Assembly: GCA_015061905.1 (NCBI GenBank)
Contig: SUVQ01000002.1
Location: 62,001-126,000, forward strand
Direction: 5' to 3'
Source of the DNA: Verrucomicrobiota bacterium
Lineage (GTDB): Bacteria > Verrucomicrobiota > Verrucomicrobiia > Opitutales > UBA953
DNA: 64,000 nt
The notes below the pieces were generated by a model. It was given only the letters and a program-made list of their open reading frames with translations, was not told the DNA's origin and made no database searches. The translations under genes and the position numbers were made by a program. Shown here one piece after another: positions 45,975-53,876 of this stretch. Within the stretch, counting starts at the first letter, position 1. Each line of letters begins with the position of its first letter.

Positions 45975-46193
45975 CGGCTTTTATTGTGTCCGAAAAGCCG
46001 CGGGAACGCGAGAACAAAGGGGATTTTTAGTGAACAATGAATAGTGAATAACAAATAACGCTTTGTGTGTGTTGCGCTGCAAAACGAAAGTAATAATCAT
46101 TCACTATTAATCATTTGTTATTCATTAAAATCTTGCTTCCCGCTCCCGCCAAGCACCCGGCATTGCGATCTACACACCGTCCCACTCTTCCCA

Positions 46194-46808
46194 TTACTTT
46201 CCTCTCTTCCCTCCCATTTTTCGCGCTTCAATACGCATGCGCGACATCTTTTCTTTCAAACCGCCGTCTTCGAGAAATTTTTCTTCGAGTGCCGCCACTT
46301 GTTTATCCAGCAGAAAGCCTGTTTGGTGAATGAGCACAATAATGATGTTGGCGACCACGTCCGCCGGACGCGTTTCGATAAATTCGCGATAGTTTTCGTA
46401 ACTGCCGCTGTTTTTGCGGCAAAGCCCGCGGACAAATCTTGCTTCCCGGGAATCCGTATCCCACGCCGCGTAGCCGTGAACGTTGAGAAAATCTTTGTAA
46501 TCTTCGAGAAGCTCCGCAAGGCTCGCGCGGGCAACATTCGTCAAAAAAAGCTCGGATTGCTTACTGCCCGCGCCCGCCATCGAGCCTTCTACGATGTTTT
46601 GCTTGCCGCTGCGCGCCGCCTGAATCATCTGGTCGATGGTGCGGTCGCCGCGCTTGAGGAAGCGTTGCGTGAATTTCACCGTCGCTAAGAAAACAACGTT
46701 CGATCGCTGATAGGAAAGAAGTTTTTCATAGGGCTTGTAACTGAGGATTTGTTTCACTCCGGGGCGGGAAGAACGAGAAGAACGGGACGATTTTTCGAGC
46801 TCGGACAT
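46194..46808 (-). CDS. Four-helix-bundle protein with suffix domain
   Basis: A 204-residue helical protein. The core (about 25-125) resembles the four-helix-bundle family related to the 23S rRNA intervening-sequence proteins (RSNVVFLATVKFTQRFLKRGDRTIDQMIQAARSGKQNIVEGSMAGAG, LFLTNVARASLAELLEDYKDFL). The C-terminal part, from about residue 130, matches what I know as the four-helix suffix domain. The N-terminus is Ser/Arg-rich. Avd proteins of diversity-generating retroelements share this fold, but no reverse transcriptase or template repeat was seen, so that role is not supported. It has no octamer copy. Confidence 0.75.
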   Translation of the reverse strand: MSELEKSSRSSRSSRPGVKQILSYKPYEKLLSYQRSNVVFLATVKFTQRFLKRGDRTIDQMIQAARSGKQNIVEGSMAGAGSKQSELFLTNVARASLAELLEDYKDFLNVHGYAAWDTDSREARFVRGLCRKNSGSYENYREFIETRPADVVANIIIVLIHQTGFLLDKQVAALEEKFLEDGGLKEKMSRMRIEARKMGGKRGK

Positions 46809-47018
46809 GAGAACTATTCTTCAATCCGATTTCCTACTTTGCGAGTAGAAAAAAAACAAACCTTTCTCAAAAAAAAACCGCGGGAACATCCCGCGTTCCC
46901 TCCCTCATCCCATCTTCCCGTTCCCCTACCAACCGCACTCATCCGGCACGCCGACACCGCCCCCTTTAACGAAATTCACAAAAATGCCTATCTTCACAAA
47001 AAAATCTAACTCAGATTC

Positions 47019-47966
47019 TCAAATATCAAAAAAATCATCTATCTTCTTCTTTATCGCGCAAAGAGCTTCTTTATCTTCTCCTTTATTCTCATCGATACGC
47101 CGCTCCAGTTTATTTGCGATATCCTCTTTATTCCACGCAATCTGTGAGCAATAAAACTCCCCGTCAGCGTTCTCCAAACTCAAGTGTAAAGCACAAACCG
47201 TTGCAACCAAAAAGCCATACACATAGTCTTTACTTTCAGAAAACAAGCCTTCGAGCTTAAATTTCTTTTTTTTCTCCATTGATAGCGAACACGCATATAA
47301 AGAAAAAAGCCCGCAAAGAGAAGAACATTCAAGGAACGCAAGCTCTCTTCTTTCAATCCATCCCTTCACCTCTGCGTTCGGTTGCTCTTTTTCCGTTCCC
47401 TTCGACTCTTGATTTCTATAATTTTTAGAGTTAGAAGCCACCCGAGTCACAATTCTCTCCTCGGCTTCGTGCATACATACGTTAACACGCCTATGAAATT
47501 CTTCTGCGATTTTCCCTATTTGCGTTCCTAGTGCTTCTGATTTTGATTCTAGCTGTTTTTCTGCATCTGAAATCTTTGACAAAGTATCAGATAACGTTCG
47601 AGACGCATCCGATACTGCATTTGTTGCATCTTCAATTTTTGCAAATTGGCGATTTATATCCGCAGAAGATTGAACTGTTACAAAAATTGCGAGAATTGAT
47701 AGCACGATTGATGTTATTGTCGATGCGAACGAAATATACGAGAAAATTTCGCTTCCATTTCCTACGCATTTGCTTGTTGCTAAGAGAATCACGGCAGCAC
47801 ACAAGAAACCAACGATATAGTTCCGATGTAATTTTACATTCCTCTGATTCAAGAACGCTTCCATATTCGTATTTGCTTTCCTCTGAGAACAAAAGCCAAA
47901 CACGATAGCAACAATCGCAACAATTGCTGCACATATAATTAATGTGATTAGTAACGCGTCATTCAT
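47019..47966 (-). CDS. Membrane-anchored coiled-coil protein of unknown function
   Basis: A 315-residue protein. Three hydrophobic segments (about 4-25, 49-65, 75-97) are followed by a coiled coil (about 100-165, DINRQFAKIEDATNAVSDASRTLSDTLSKISDAEKQLESKSEALG) and a cytoplasmic helical domain with several Cys. I recognise no family. The base composition is clearly more AT-rich than neighbouring core genes, and the gene lacks the octamer. It follows a second small membrane protein gene on the same strand. This layout, membrane segments, coiled coil and soluble domain, is seen in several defence effectors, but that is only an analogy. Confidence 0.7.
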   Translation of the reverse strand: MNDALLITLIICAAIVAIVAIVFGFCSQRKANTNMEAFLNQRNVKLHRNYIVGFLCAAVILLATSKCVGNGSEIFSYISFASTITSIVLSILAIFVTVQSSADINRQFAKIEDATNAVSDASRTLSDTLSKISDAEKQLESKSEALGTQIGKIAEEFHRRVNVCMHEAEERIVTRVASNSKNYRNQESKGTEKEQPNAEVKGWIERRELAFLECSSLCGLFSLYACSLSMEKKKKFKLEGLFSESKDYVYGFLVATVCALHLSLENADGEFYCSQIAWNKEDIANKLERRIDENKGEDKEALCAIKKKIDDFFDI

Positions 47967-48007
47967 GTTAGTTTTAGAATTTTATGTTAAAAGCATATAA
48001 TGAATAC

Positions 48008-48454
48008 TTAGGCTCCATTTGTCGGAAAAACGAAGATTCTAAACAAATCCTGGCAAAGCCTCAAGATACAGTATACTGACGAAAAAATTATGGGAACAAC
48101 TATCATTACTTTGCCGACTTTCCACCATCCGCAGTCCCACAGAGAAAACTCTGGGACAAGGAAAATAAAGACAATTTCGAAAAGTGATAAGTAAATGGAG
48201 AATCGATAAAAGTCTCTCAATCGATGCAACTCCGTTCGATAATGAAAAATTTTGCGGTCGTATAATAGTTTTTTTAAAGGAGTATTGAAGATTATTGATA
48301 ACGACGTAATCTCGAATCCGATCACAATGGACAAAAATGTTATAAGATTTGAATACATCGTTCCACTTGCCACATCGCCAACATCAAAGAACCCACCAAT
48401 GACAAGAGAAACAATAACAATACTCAGGAATATCTTCAAATCACGCCCTCGCAT
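48008..48454 (-). CDS. Small four-helix membrane protein
   Basis: A 148-residue protein with about four hydrophobic segments (7-23, 34-55, 86-102, 115-133), separated by a basic loop (LKKLLYDRKIFHYRTELHRLRDF). No known domain is recognised. The start overlaps the end of the HsdS-like fragment by 14 bp, and the next gene on the strand is the coiled-coil membrane protein, so the three may form one transcript. It is AT-rich and has no octamer copy. Confidence 0.65.
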   Translation of the reverse strand: MRGRDLKIFLSIVIVSLVIGGFFDVGDVASGTMYSNLITFLSIVIGFEITSLSIIFNTPLKKLLYDRKIFHYRTELHRLRDFYRFSIYLSLFEIVFIFLVPEFSLWDCGWWKVGKVMIVVPIIFSSVYCILRLCQDLFRIFVFPTNGA

Positions 48455-48830
48455 CGCGAATCTCCTTTAGTAATCCGATTTTTACCGACTCGACATCAAA
48501 CAAATTCTCCTCTGTTTTAAGAGCATCAACCTCGAAAACCGTGTATGCCTGAGAAATAATCGCGGGAACGTCATCTGAAAGTAAGGCAATTGAAACCTTA
48601 TCGCCATTACGGGAAGTAACCGGACCATAAGCAAATTGTTCCCGCGTAACGATTTTGTATGACGACATATCCGTCCCGATCGTGTTGGCGATGGATGGGA
48701 TAAATTCTTTGGAAACACTAACGCCGAGCAAGCGCGTTACCGCCAAATCGCGGTTGCGGGAATCAACTTCGCGGATGTAATCCCCGAGGCGTTTGTAGTC
48801 GGTTTTATTCATCAGAGGGTTTTCGGGCAT
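48441..48830 (-). pseudogene. Truncated type I restriction specificity subunit (HsdS fragment)
   Basis: A 129-residue frame that matches the first half of a type I HsdS target-recognition domain: YKRLGDYIREVDSRNRDLAVTRLLGVSVSKEFIPSIANTIG, then YKIVTREQFAYGPVTSRNGDKVSIAL. Full HsdS proteins have about 400 residues with two such domains. The C-terminal end (VKIGLLKEIRDARA) is not HsdS-like. With the HsdM fragment upstream it looks like the remains of a type I R-M locus, unless the fragment has been kept for another use. Confidence 0.75.
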
Positions 48831-48861
48831 ATCCGTGAGTAAAGTATCAATTTTCGGCGTG

Positions 48862-48954
48862 TTATTTTACTTTTGGGGCTAAAAGTAAAATAAGGCACTT
48901 TCTTATTTTAGTTTCGAGGCTAAAAGTAAAATAACGGATTTTCTTATTTTACTT
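48862..48954. repeat. Cluster of AT-rich inverted repeats TTATTTTACTTTT
   Basis: TTATTTTACTTTT (48862-48874) and AAAAGTAAAATAA (48881-48893) form a perfect 13-bp inverted repeat with a 6-nt loop. A near copy follows (48903-48914 with 48922-48934, one mismatch in the arm), and a third left arm TTATTTTACTTT lies at 48943-48954. They sit between the HsdS and HsdM fragments. Confidence 0.8.
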
Positions 48955-48966
48955 TCCGTAAATAAG

Positions 48967-49010
48967 GCAGGCGCGGGAACGTCAGGAGGTGCCGGCGTTC
49001 CCGCGCCTGC
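48967..49010. repeat. Perfect 15-bp inverted repeat containing a motif pair
   Basis: GCAGGCGCGGGAACG (48967-48981) pairs with CGTTCCCGCGCCTGC (48996-49010), loop 14 nt. No T-run follows on either strand, so termination is uncertain. Confidence 0.8.
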
Positions 49011-49059
49011 TCATTTGCTCTTCCGGACACCGTTTGAGTTATTAGAGATTTTCGAATAA

Positions 49060-49313
49060 CTACCGTCCTTTTCGATTCTCCTGCAGCTTAATTTCGTAGC
49101 CGAGGTTTTTGAAGAGGCTGAGCACTTTTTCGCGGGAACGCGCTTCCTCGGCGAGCAATTCGGACATCTCGGCTTGGAGCTCGCGCATTTTTGTGTCGAA
49201 ATCCACGGATTCATCGCGATTGACGAACTCGATGTATTTGCTGGGGACAAGCGACCAGCCTTTGGCTTCGATTTCTTCGAGCGTGGCGGAGTAGCAATAT
49301 TCGGGAACGTTTT
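49060..49313 (-). pseudogene. C-terminal fragment of type I DNA methyltransferase HsdM
   Basis: On the minus strand a frame ending in TAG at 49060 reads KNVPEYCYSATLEEIEAKGW, followed by SLVPSKYIEFVNRDE, a DFDTKMRELQAEMSELLAEE helix and LFKNLGYEIKL. This is the typical last 80 residues of HsdM. The upstream boundary coincides with the stop codon of the GH20 gene (49314-49316), so the rest of hsdM has been lost, most likely by a recombination that joined the GH20 gene to it. There is no start codon in a sensible place. Confidence 0.8.
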
Positions 49314-51098
49314 TTACTTTCCGCGTTTTTTAACGGAGGCGGGAAGCTCGTATTTTTCCCAAACTTTGTAGCCTGCGGGGAGCGGAGCTTCCGCCGACGG
49401 ACGCGCGTTCACGCCGGCAAACACGTAGCGTTTTTGCTGAATTTTTACGCGGCGCAAAAAGTCTTCGTAGCTTCTGTTTTCTCGGTTGCCCCATGCGTTC
49501 TCGCTCATCGCGCTCAAGCGAGGGAAATAGTGAAATTCGAGAACCTGCTCGTTCGGAGTTTTTTCGCCCCAAAAGCAGGCTTGCACGCCGAGAACGTGTT
49601 TCTGCTCTTTTTCGGTCAGTCCTTTCGGAACCGGGTCAAAATCCCACGCCTGCTTCATCGGCATCACGCCGCCTTGCGAGAGCACGAACGGTTTATCTTC
49701 CTTGCTGTAAGCCCAATTGTAGTAGCAACGCGGGCGCGTCGCGATGATGAGGTCGTGCCCGGCACGCGGAGCAATTTTCGGGTCGGTGTATTCGCGCCAA
49801 TGCATCACGGTGCAATTTTCGGGAATGCCGCCTTCGACGATTTCGTCCCAACCGATGACCTTTTTTCCTTTCGATTCGAGAAATTTCTGAATGCGGGCGA
49901 TCGTGTAGCTTTGGAGGCGTTCTTCGGCGGTGTGTCCGTTCCCGGCAAAAAGTTTTTCGTCTTTAATACGTTTTTGGCAATCGGCGCATTTTTGCCAAGC
50001 CCCTTTCGGGCATTCGTCCCCGCCGATGTGAACGTATTCTCCGGGGAAAAGGTCGATCACTTCCGTATAAATCTGTTTCAAAAACTCAAAGGTTTTTTCC
50101 TTTCCCGGACAGTAAACTTTTCCGAAAACGCCGCCGCCGAGCGGCAAAGCACCCGGCGAACGCCCGTCGCAGGAAAACTCCGGATAAGCGAGCAACGCCG
50201 CTGAAGAATGCCCGGGAATTTCTATTTCGGGAACGATGGTAATGAAGCGTTCCCGCGCGTATTTGACGATTTCGCGAATGTCTTTTTGCGAATAAAAACC
50301 GCCGTATTGCCCCTCTTTATTCCAATGCGGAGAATCTTCTTTCACAAATTTCGGATTTTCGCGAATGAGCAAATTCGAACGCCACGCGCCGACTTCCGTG
50401 AGGCGCGGATATTTTTTAATTTCAATGCGCCAACCCTGGTCTTCCGTCAGATGCCAATGAAAACGGTTCATTTTATGCCACGAAATCGTGTCGATAAAAC
50501 GCATGATGGCTTCTTTGGAGAAGAAATGCCGCCCGCAGTCCACATTGGCACCGCGCCAAGCAAATCTCGGCGAGTCCGTAATTTTGGCACAGGGCAAGCT
50601 CCAGGAGATTTTTTCTTTCACGGGAACGCGGGAATAAATTTCCGGCGGCATCATCTGCCGCACGGTTTGCAAGCCGTAAAAAAGCCCCGCAGGTGTCGAC
50701 GCTACGATGTGAATGCGCGAAGTCGAGACATCAAGCGTATAGCCTTCAGACGGGATTTTTGCCGTTTTTTTCAACTCCAAGCGAAGCGTTGTTTTCCCCA
50801 CGCCTTTTTCCGCCGTTTTCAGTTTCATTCCGGTCGCTTTCGCAATTTCCTTCGCAAAATAACGCGCCACCGGCTTAGCGTCTTTCCCGACATACACGAT
50901 GAGCGTTTCCGGATGGAAAATAAATTTTCCCCGCTTCGCCACATAGGTTTCGGGCTTCGGAATAATCGTGTGTTCAGACGTTCCCGCCCGCCCTTTCGAT
51001 TGCGCCGAAAGCGTTCCCGCCCACAAAAACAGACAGAGGACAAAAACGAAAATTTTTCGAAAAGAAACCGGAGTTATAAAATTGCACGCAAACATCAT
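49314..51098 (-). CDS. Secreted GH20 beta-N-acetylhexosaminidase
   Basis: Removes terminal beta-linked GlcNAc or GalNAc from glycans. The 594 residues start with a signal peptide (hydrophobic core VFVLCLFLWAGTLSA). A GH20b N-terminal domain (about 45-170) leads to the catalytic barrel: WRGANVDCGRHFFSKEAIMRFID, FHWHLTEDQGWRIEIKKYP, PEIEIPGHSSAALLAYPE, and the catalytic pair in HIGGDECPKGAW. Together with the sulfatase at 17786 it suggests use of sulfated host or algal glycans (inference). Its end abuts the HsdM remnant. Confidence 0.93.
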   Translation of the reverse strand: MMFACNFITPVSFRKIFVFVLCLFLWAGTLSAQSKGRAGTSEHTIIPKPETYVAKRGKFIFHPETLIVYVGKDAKPVARYFAKEIAKATGMKLKTAEKGVGKTTLRLELKKTAKIPSEGYTLDVSTSRIHIVASTPAGLFYGLQTVRQMMPPEIYSRVPVKEKISWSLPCAKITDSPRFAWRGANVDCGRHFFSKEAIMRFIDTISWHKMNRFHWHLTEDQGWRIEIKKYPRLTEVGAWRSNLLIRENPKFVKEDSPHWNKEGQYGGFYSQKDIREIVKYARERFITIVPEIEIPGHSSAALLAYPEFSCDGRSPGALPLGGGVFGKVYCPGKEKTFEFLKQIYTEVIDLFPGEYVHIGGDECPKGAWQKCADCQKRIKDEKLFAGNGHTAEERLQSYTIARIQKFLESKGKKVIGWDEIVEGGIPENCTVMHWREYTDPKIAPRAGHDLIIATRPRCYYNWAYSKEDKPFVLSQGGVMPMKQAWDFDPVPKGLTEKEQKHVLGVQACFWGEKTPNEQVLEFHYFPRLSAMSENAWGNRENRSYEDFLRRVKIQQKRYVFAGVNARPSAEAPLPAGYKVWEKYELPASVKKRGK

Positions 51099-51302
51099 GC
51101 GCGATTATGAGTTTTTCCGACCAATCGTCAACCGTTGCGATTTTGTTTTTTTCTTGCGGACGCCATTTGTCTGCCTACAATTTTGACTAACGTGCGCAAG
51201 GTTCTTTTTTTTGCGTTCCCGCAGAGAATCAAACCGTTGCACGCCTCCTGTTTTTTTGTTCATAAAAATCCTCTAAATCACACCACGAAATCTCGAATCA
51301 TT

Positions 51303-52622
51303 ATGGCATCCCCTAAAGTTATCTGTGTTATCATGGGCGGCGGGCGCGGCACCCGTCTTTATCCGCTGACGGCCGCACGTTGCAAACCGGCGGTTCCTCT
51401 CGCCGGCAAATACCGCCTGATTGACATTCCGATCAGCAACTGCCTCAACTCCGGCTTTAACAGCATTTACATCCTCACACAGTTTAACACGGCTTCACTC
51501 CACCACCACATTCAGCGCACCTACAAACTCGACGTCTTCGGGCGCGGCGGTGTCGACATTCTCGCGGCGGAACAAAACATGGAAAGCGAAGCCTGGTATC
51601 AGGGCACAGCCGACGCCGTGCGCCACAACCTCCAACACTTCGCAATGAAGGACGAAGACCTCGTTCTCATTCTCTCCGGCGACCAGCTCTTCCGCATGGA
51701 CTTCCGCCCGATGATTCTCCAGCACTTGGAACAAAACGCAGCCGTTACCATCGCCGCTAAAGCAATGCCGAAATCCGAAGTAACCGGGCTCGGCGTCATG
51801 CGCGTTACCGAAGACAGCGAAATTTCCGAATTTGTCGAAAAACCGAAAGACCCCGCCGTCATCGATTCCCTCGTCATCGGAGGAAAGCTCCGTGCGAACC
51901 TTTCGGACAAAACCGACACGGAATACTGCCTCGCGTCGATGGGCATCTACGTTTTCAACGCAAAATTCATCAAGGAATGCCTTGCCAACGACATGAAGGA
52001 CTTCGGCAAAGAAGTCATTCCCGGCTTGCTCGGAAAACACAAGCTCGTCGCCCACGTTTTCGATAATTACTGGGAAGACATCGGAACCGTTCGCGCCTTC
52101 TGGGAAACCAACCTCGCGCTCACGGATCCGGTTCCGCCGTTTGATTTCTTCGACGAACGCGATCCGATTTACACGCACGACCGCCTGCTCCCGGCGGCAA
52201 AAGTCAACTCCTGCGTTTTCGACCGCGTTATCTGCGCCGAAGGTGCGATTCTCTCCAACGCAAAATTGGAACGTTGCGTCATCGGCATCCGCTCCGTCAT
52301 CAACAACGCCAAGCTCAAAAACGTTGTCATGATGGGCGCCGATGTTTACGAAACCATCGACGAAATTATCGCCAACAAAGAATCCGGGCTGATTTCCATC
52401 GGCGTCGGTGAAAACTGCGTCATCGAAGACACGATTATCGACAAAAACGCACGCATCGGCGAAGGTTGCAAACTCTCGCCGAACGGTATTGAAGACGGTT
52501 GGGAAGAAAACGGAATCTGCGTCCGCGACGGCGTTCTCATCGTCAAAAAAGACGCCGTCGTTCCCGCGGGAACGGTTATCGGAAAACTTTCCTGCACCTG
52601 CGCTTGCTCTGAAAAAGATTAA
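51303..52622 (+). CDS. glgC: Glucose-1-phosphate adenylyltransferase (ADP-glucose pyrophosphorylase)
   Basis: Makes ADP-glucose for glycogen synthesis. The 439 residues start at the ATG at 51303, with MGGGRGTRLYPLTAARCKPAVPLAGKYRLIDIPISNCLNSG near the N-terminus (nucleotide loop), DVFGRGGVDILAAEQ, and HVFDNYWEDIGTVRAFWE; the C-terminal half is the left-handed beta helix. The open frame continues upstream to 51135 but the extra residues are not GlgC-like. The only octamer copies are an inverted pair near the 3-prime end, 52560-52575. Confidence 0.94.
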   Translation: MASPKVICVIMGGGRGTRLYPLTAARCKPAVPLAGKYRLIDIPISNCLNSGFNSIYILTQFNTASLHHHIQRTYKLDVFGRGGVDILAAEQNMESEAWYQGTADAVRHNLQHFAMKDEDLVLILSGDQLFRMDFRPMILQHLEQNAAVTIAAKAMPKSEVTGLGVMRVTEDSEISEFVEKPKDPAVIDSLVIGGKLRANLSDKTDTEYCLASMGIYVFNAKFIKECLANDMKDFGKEVIPGLLGKHKLVAHVFDNYWEDIGTVRAFWETNLALTDPVPPFDFFDERDPIYTHDRLLPAAKVNSCVFDRVICAEGAILSNAKLERCVIGIRSVINNAKLKNVVMMGADVYETIDEIIANKESGLISIGVGENCVIEDTIIDKNARIGEGCKLSPNGIEDGWEENGICVRDGVLIVKKDAVVPAGTVIGKLSCTCACSEKD

Positions 52623-52658
52623 GCTGCAAAAAGACGACAACGCCGCCTCTTGGACCCG

Positions 52659-53354
52659 ATGCAAGAAAGTCCAACCGACGACCTCAAGCCCCGTGAACGC
52701 CTCGAGCGTCGCGGGGCGCGTTGTCTCTGCGACGACGAACTTCTCGCCGTCTTGCTCGATACCGTCGGGAACGCAAAAAACACGCCGGAATCCGATGCTC
52801 ATAAAGTTTTACAAACATCAAACGGCTCCTTCTTTCAGCTTTCCCGCTGGGAGATTTCCGATTTTCTCTCCCTCGGAATCTCGTGGCTGCGCGCCTGCAA
52901 TCTCGTTGCCGCATTCGAAATCGGCAGGCGCATCGAGGAGCGCACTGAATTTTCGGCTCCGCTAACGACCGCCGAAGATATTTTTAAATTTTTCGAACGA
53001 AAAACCCTCCCGCTCGATCGCGAAAAATGCTGGGTGCTTTGCACGGATGCAAAAAACAGAGTCATCCGCTTTGAAGAAATTACGGCGGGAACGGCAACGG
53101 CATCCGTTTTTCATCCGAGAGATTTTCTTCGCCCCGCAATCCGCGCCAACGCCTCCGCCCTCGCCCTCGTCCACAATCACCCCAGCGGCGACGCTTCGCC
53201 CTCCGCAAGCGATATTCGCATCACGCGCTCGCTCGCGGAAGCCTGCAAGATTTTCGACATTCGACTCCTCGATCACGTCATTATCGGCAGGCGCAATATC
53301 CCGCCGCACACTCGCGGCTACTTTTCCTTTTCCGACTCCGGACTTCTCCCGTAA
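52659..53354 (+). CDS. radC: RadC/JAB-domain protein
   Basis: A 231-residue RadC-family protein. The N-terminal helix-hairpin region (KPRERLERRGARCLCDDELLAVLL) is followed by the MPN/JAB metalloprotease-like core with ALVHNHPSGDASPSASD, the HxH-x10-D zinc motif near residues 170-186, and LLDHVIIGRR. Despite the name, a DNA-repair role is not established; family members occur in mobile elements and with competence genes. The ATG at 52659 is preferred over a TTG at 52650. It follows glgC by 36 bp. Confidence 0.9.
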   Translation: MQESPTDDLKPRERLERRGARCLCDDELLAVLLDTVGNAKNTPESDAHKVLQTSNGSFFQLSRWEISDFLSLGISWLRACNLVAAFEIGRRIEERTEFSAPLTTAEDIFKFFERKTLPLDREKCWVLCTDAKNRVIRFEEITAGTATASVFHPRDFLRPAIRANASALALVHNHPSGDASPSASDIRITRSLAEACKIFDIRLLDHVIIGRRNIPPHTRGYFSFSDSGLLP

Positions 53355-53387
53355 AAAAAAGAAAACGGGAAAAACTTTGCTTTCTCC

Positions 53388-53801
53388 ATGCGATTTACTT
53401 CGTTTAAACGTTCCCGCAACGAAACGCCCTGCGAATGGCTGATTGAGCCTTTGCGTTCCCGCGAAGGCTTTTTTGTGCGGCGCACTTTCGGATGCTGGTC
53501 GTTTTACATCGGAGAGAAAAACGTTTTGCTTTACGTTCCCGCCGGCGACGAAGACGGCGAAGGCATTTTGATTCCGACTTCGCCGGAATTTCACGCATCG
53601 CTCACGACGGAATTTCCCGCACTCGCACAACATTCGTTGTTGAAAAAATGGCTCTGCCTCGGAGCCGGAAACGAGGATTATGAAGAAACCGCCGAAGCGA
53701 TTGTCCGGCTCATCTTGCGCGGAGATGCGCGCATCGGCGTTCCCGGCAACATCCGAGGTCGGGCGAAGGGACAAAAAAAGCCTTCGAGGTCAAGAAAATA
53801 A
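53388..53801 (+). CDS. Hypothetical protein, possibly TfoX/YjbR-like
   Basis: A 137-residue protein. The stretch VRRTFGCWSFYIGEKNVLLYV (about 31-51) faintly resembles the N-terminal domain of TfoX-type and MmcQ/YjbR proteins (RRMFGGxGxYxxxxxFxLI), and the C-terminal KKWLCLGAGNEDYEETAEAIVRLILRGDARIGV looks like a conserved small-protein motif I cannot name. It ends in a basic tail. Three octamer copies lie in its first 50 codons and one near the end. The resemblance is weak and no function is claimed. Confidence 0.65.
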   Translation: MRFTSFKRSRNETPCEWLIEPLRSREGFFVRRTFGCWSFYIGEKNVLLYVPAGDEDGEGILIPTSPEFHASLTTEFPALAQHSLLKKWLCLGAGNEDYEETAEAIVRLILRGDARIGVPGNIRGRAKGQKKPSRSRK

Positions 53802-53876
53802 GGCGTTCCTGTCGCCGTTTTTTTTGAACTTTTGTTCTTGTCCAAGGATAGATTTTCGGGCAGGTTTTTACATGCT

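Noticed and set aside
46025-46135. Possible CRISPR-like or mobile repeat in the GAATAACAAAT / ATTTGTTATTC region between Fic and the four-helix gene
   Set aside because: It is a single imperfect AT-rich inverted repeat with no further units or element ends.
46194-46808. Avd-type component of a diversity-generating retroelement
   Set aside because: The four-helix protein shares the fold, but there is no reverse transcriptase, template repeat or variable repeat in the window, and the suffix domain points to a different subfamily.
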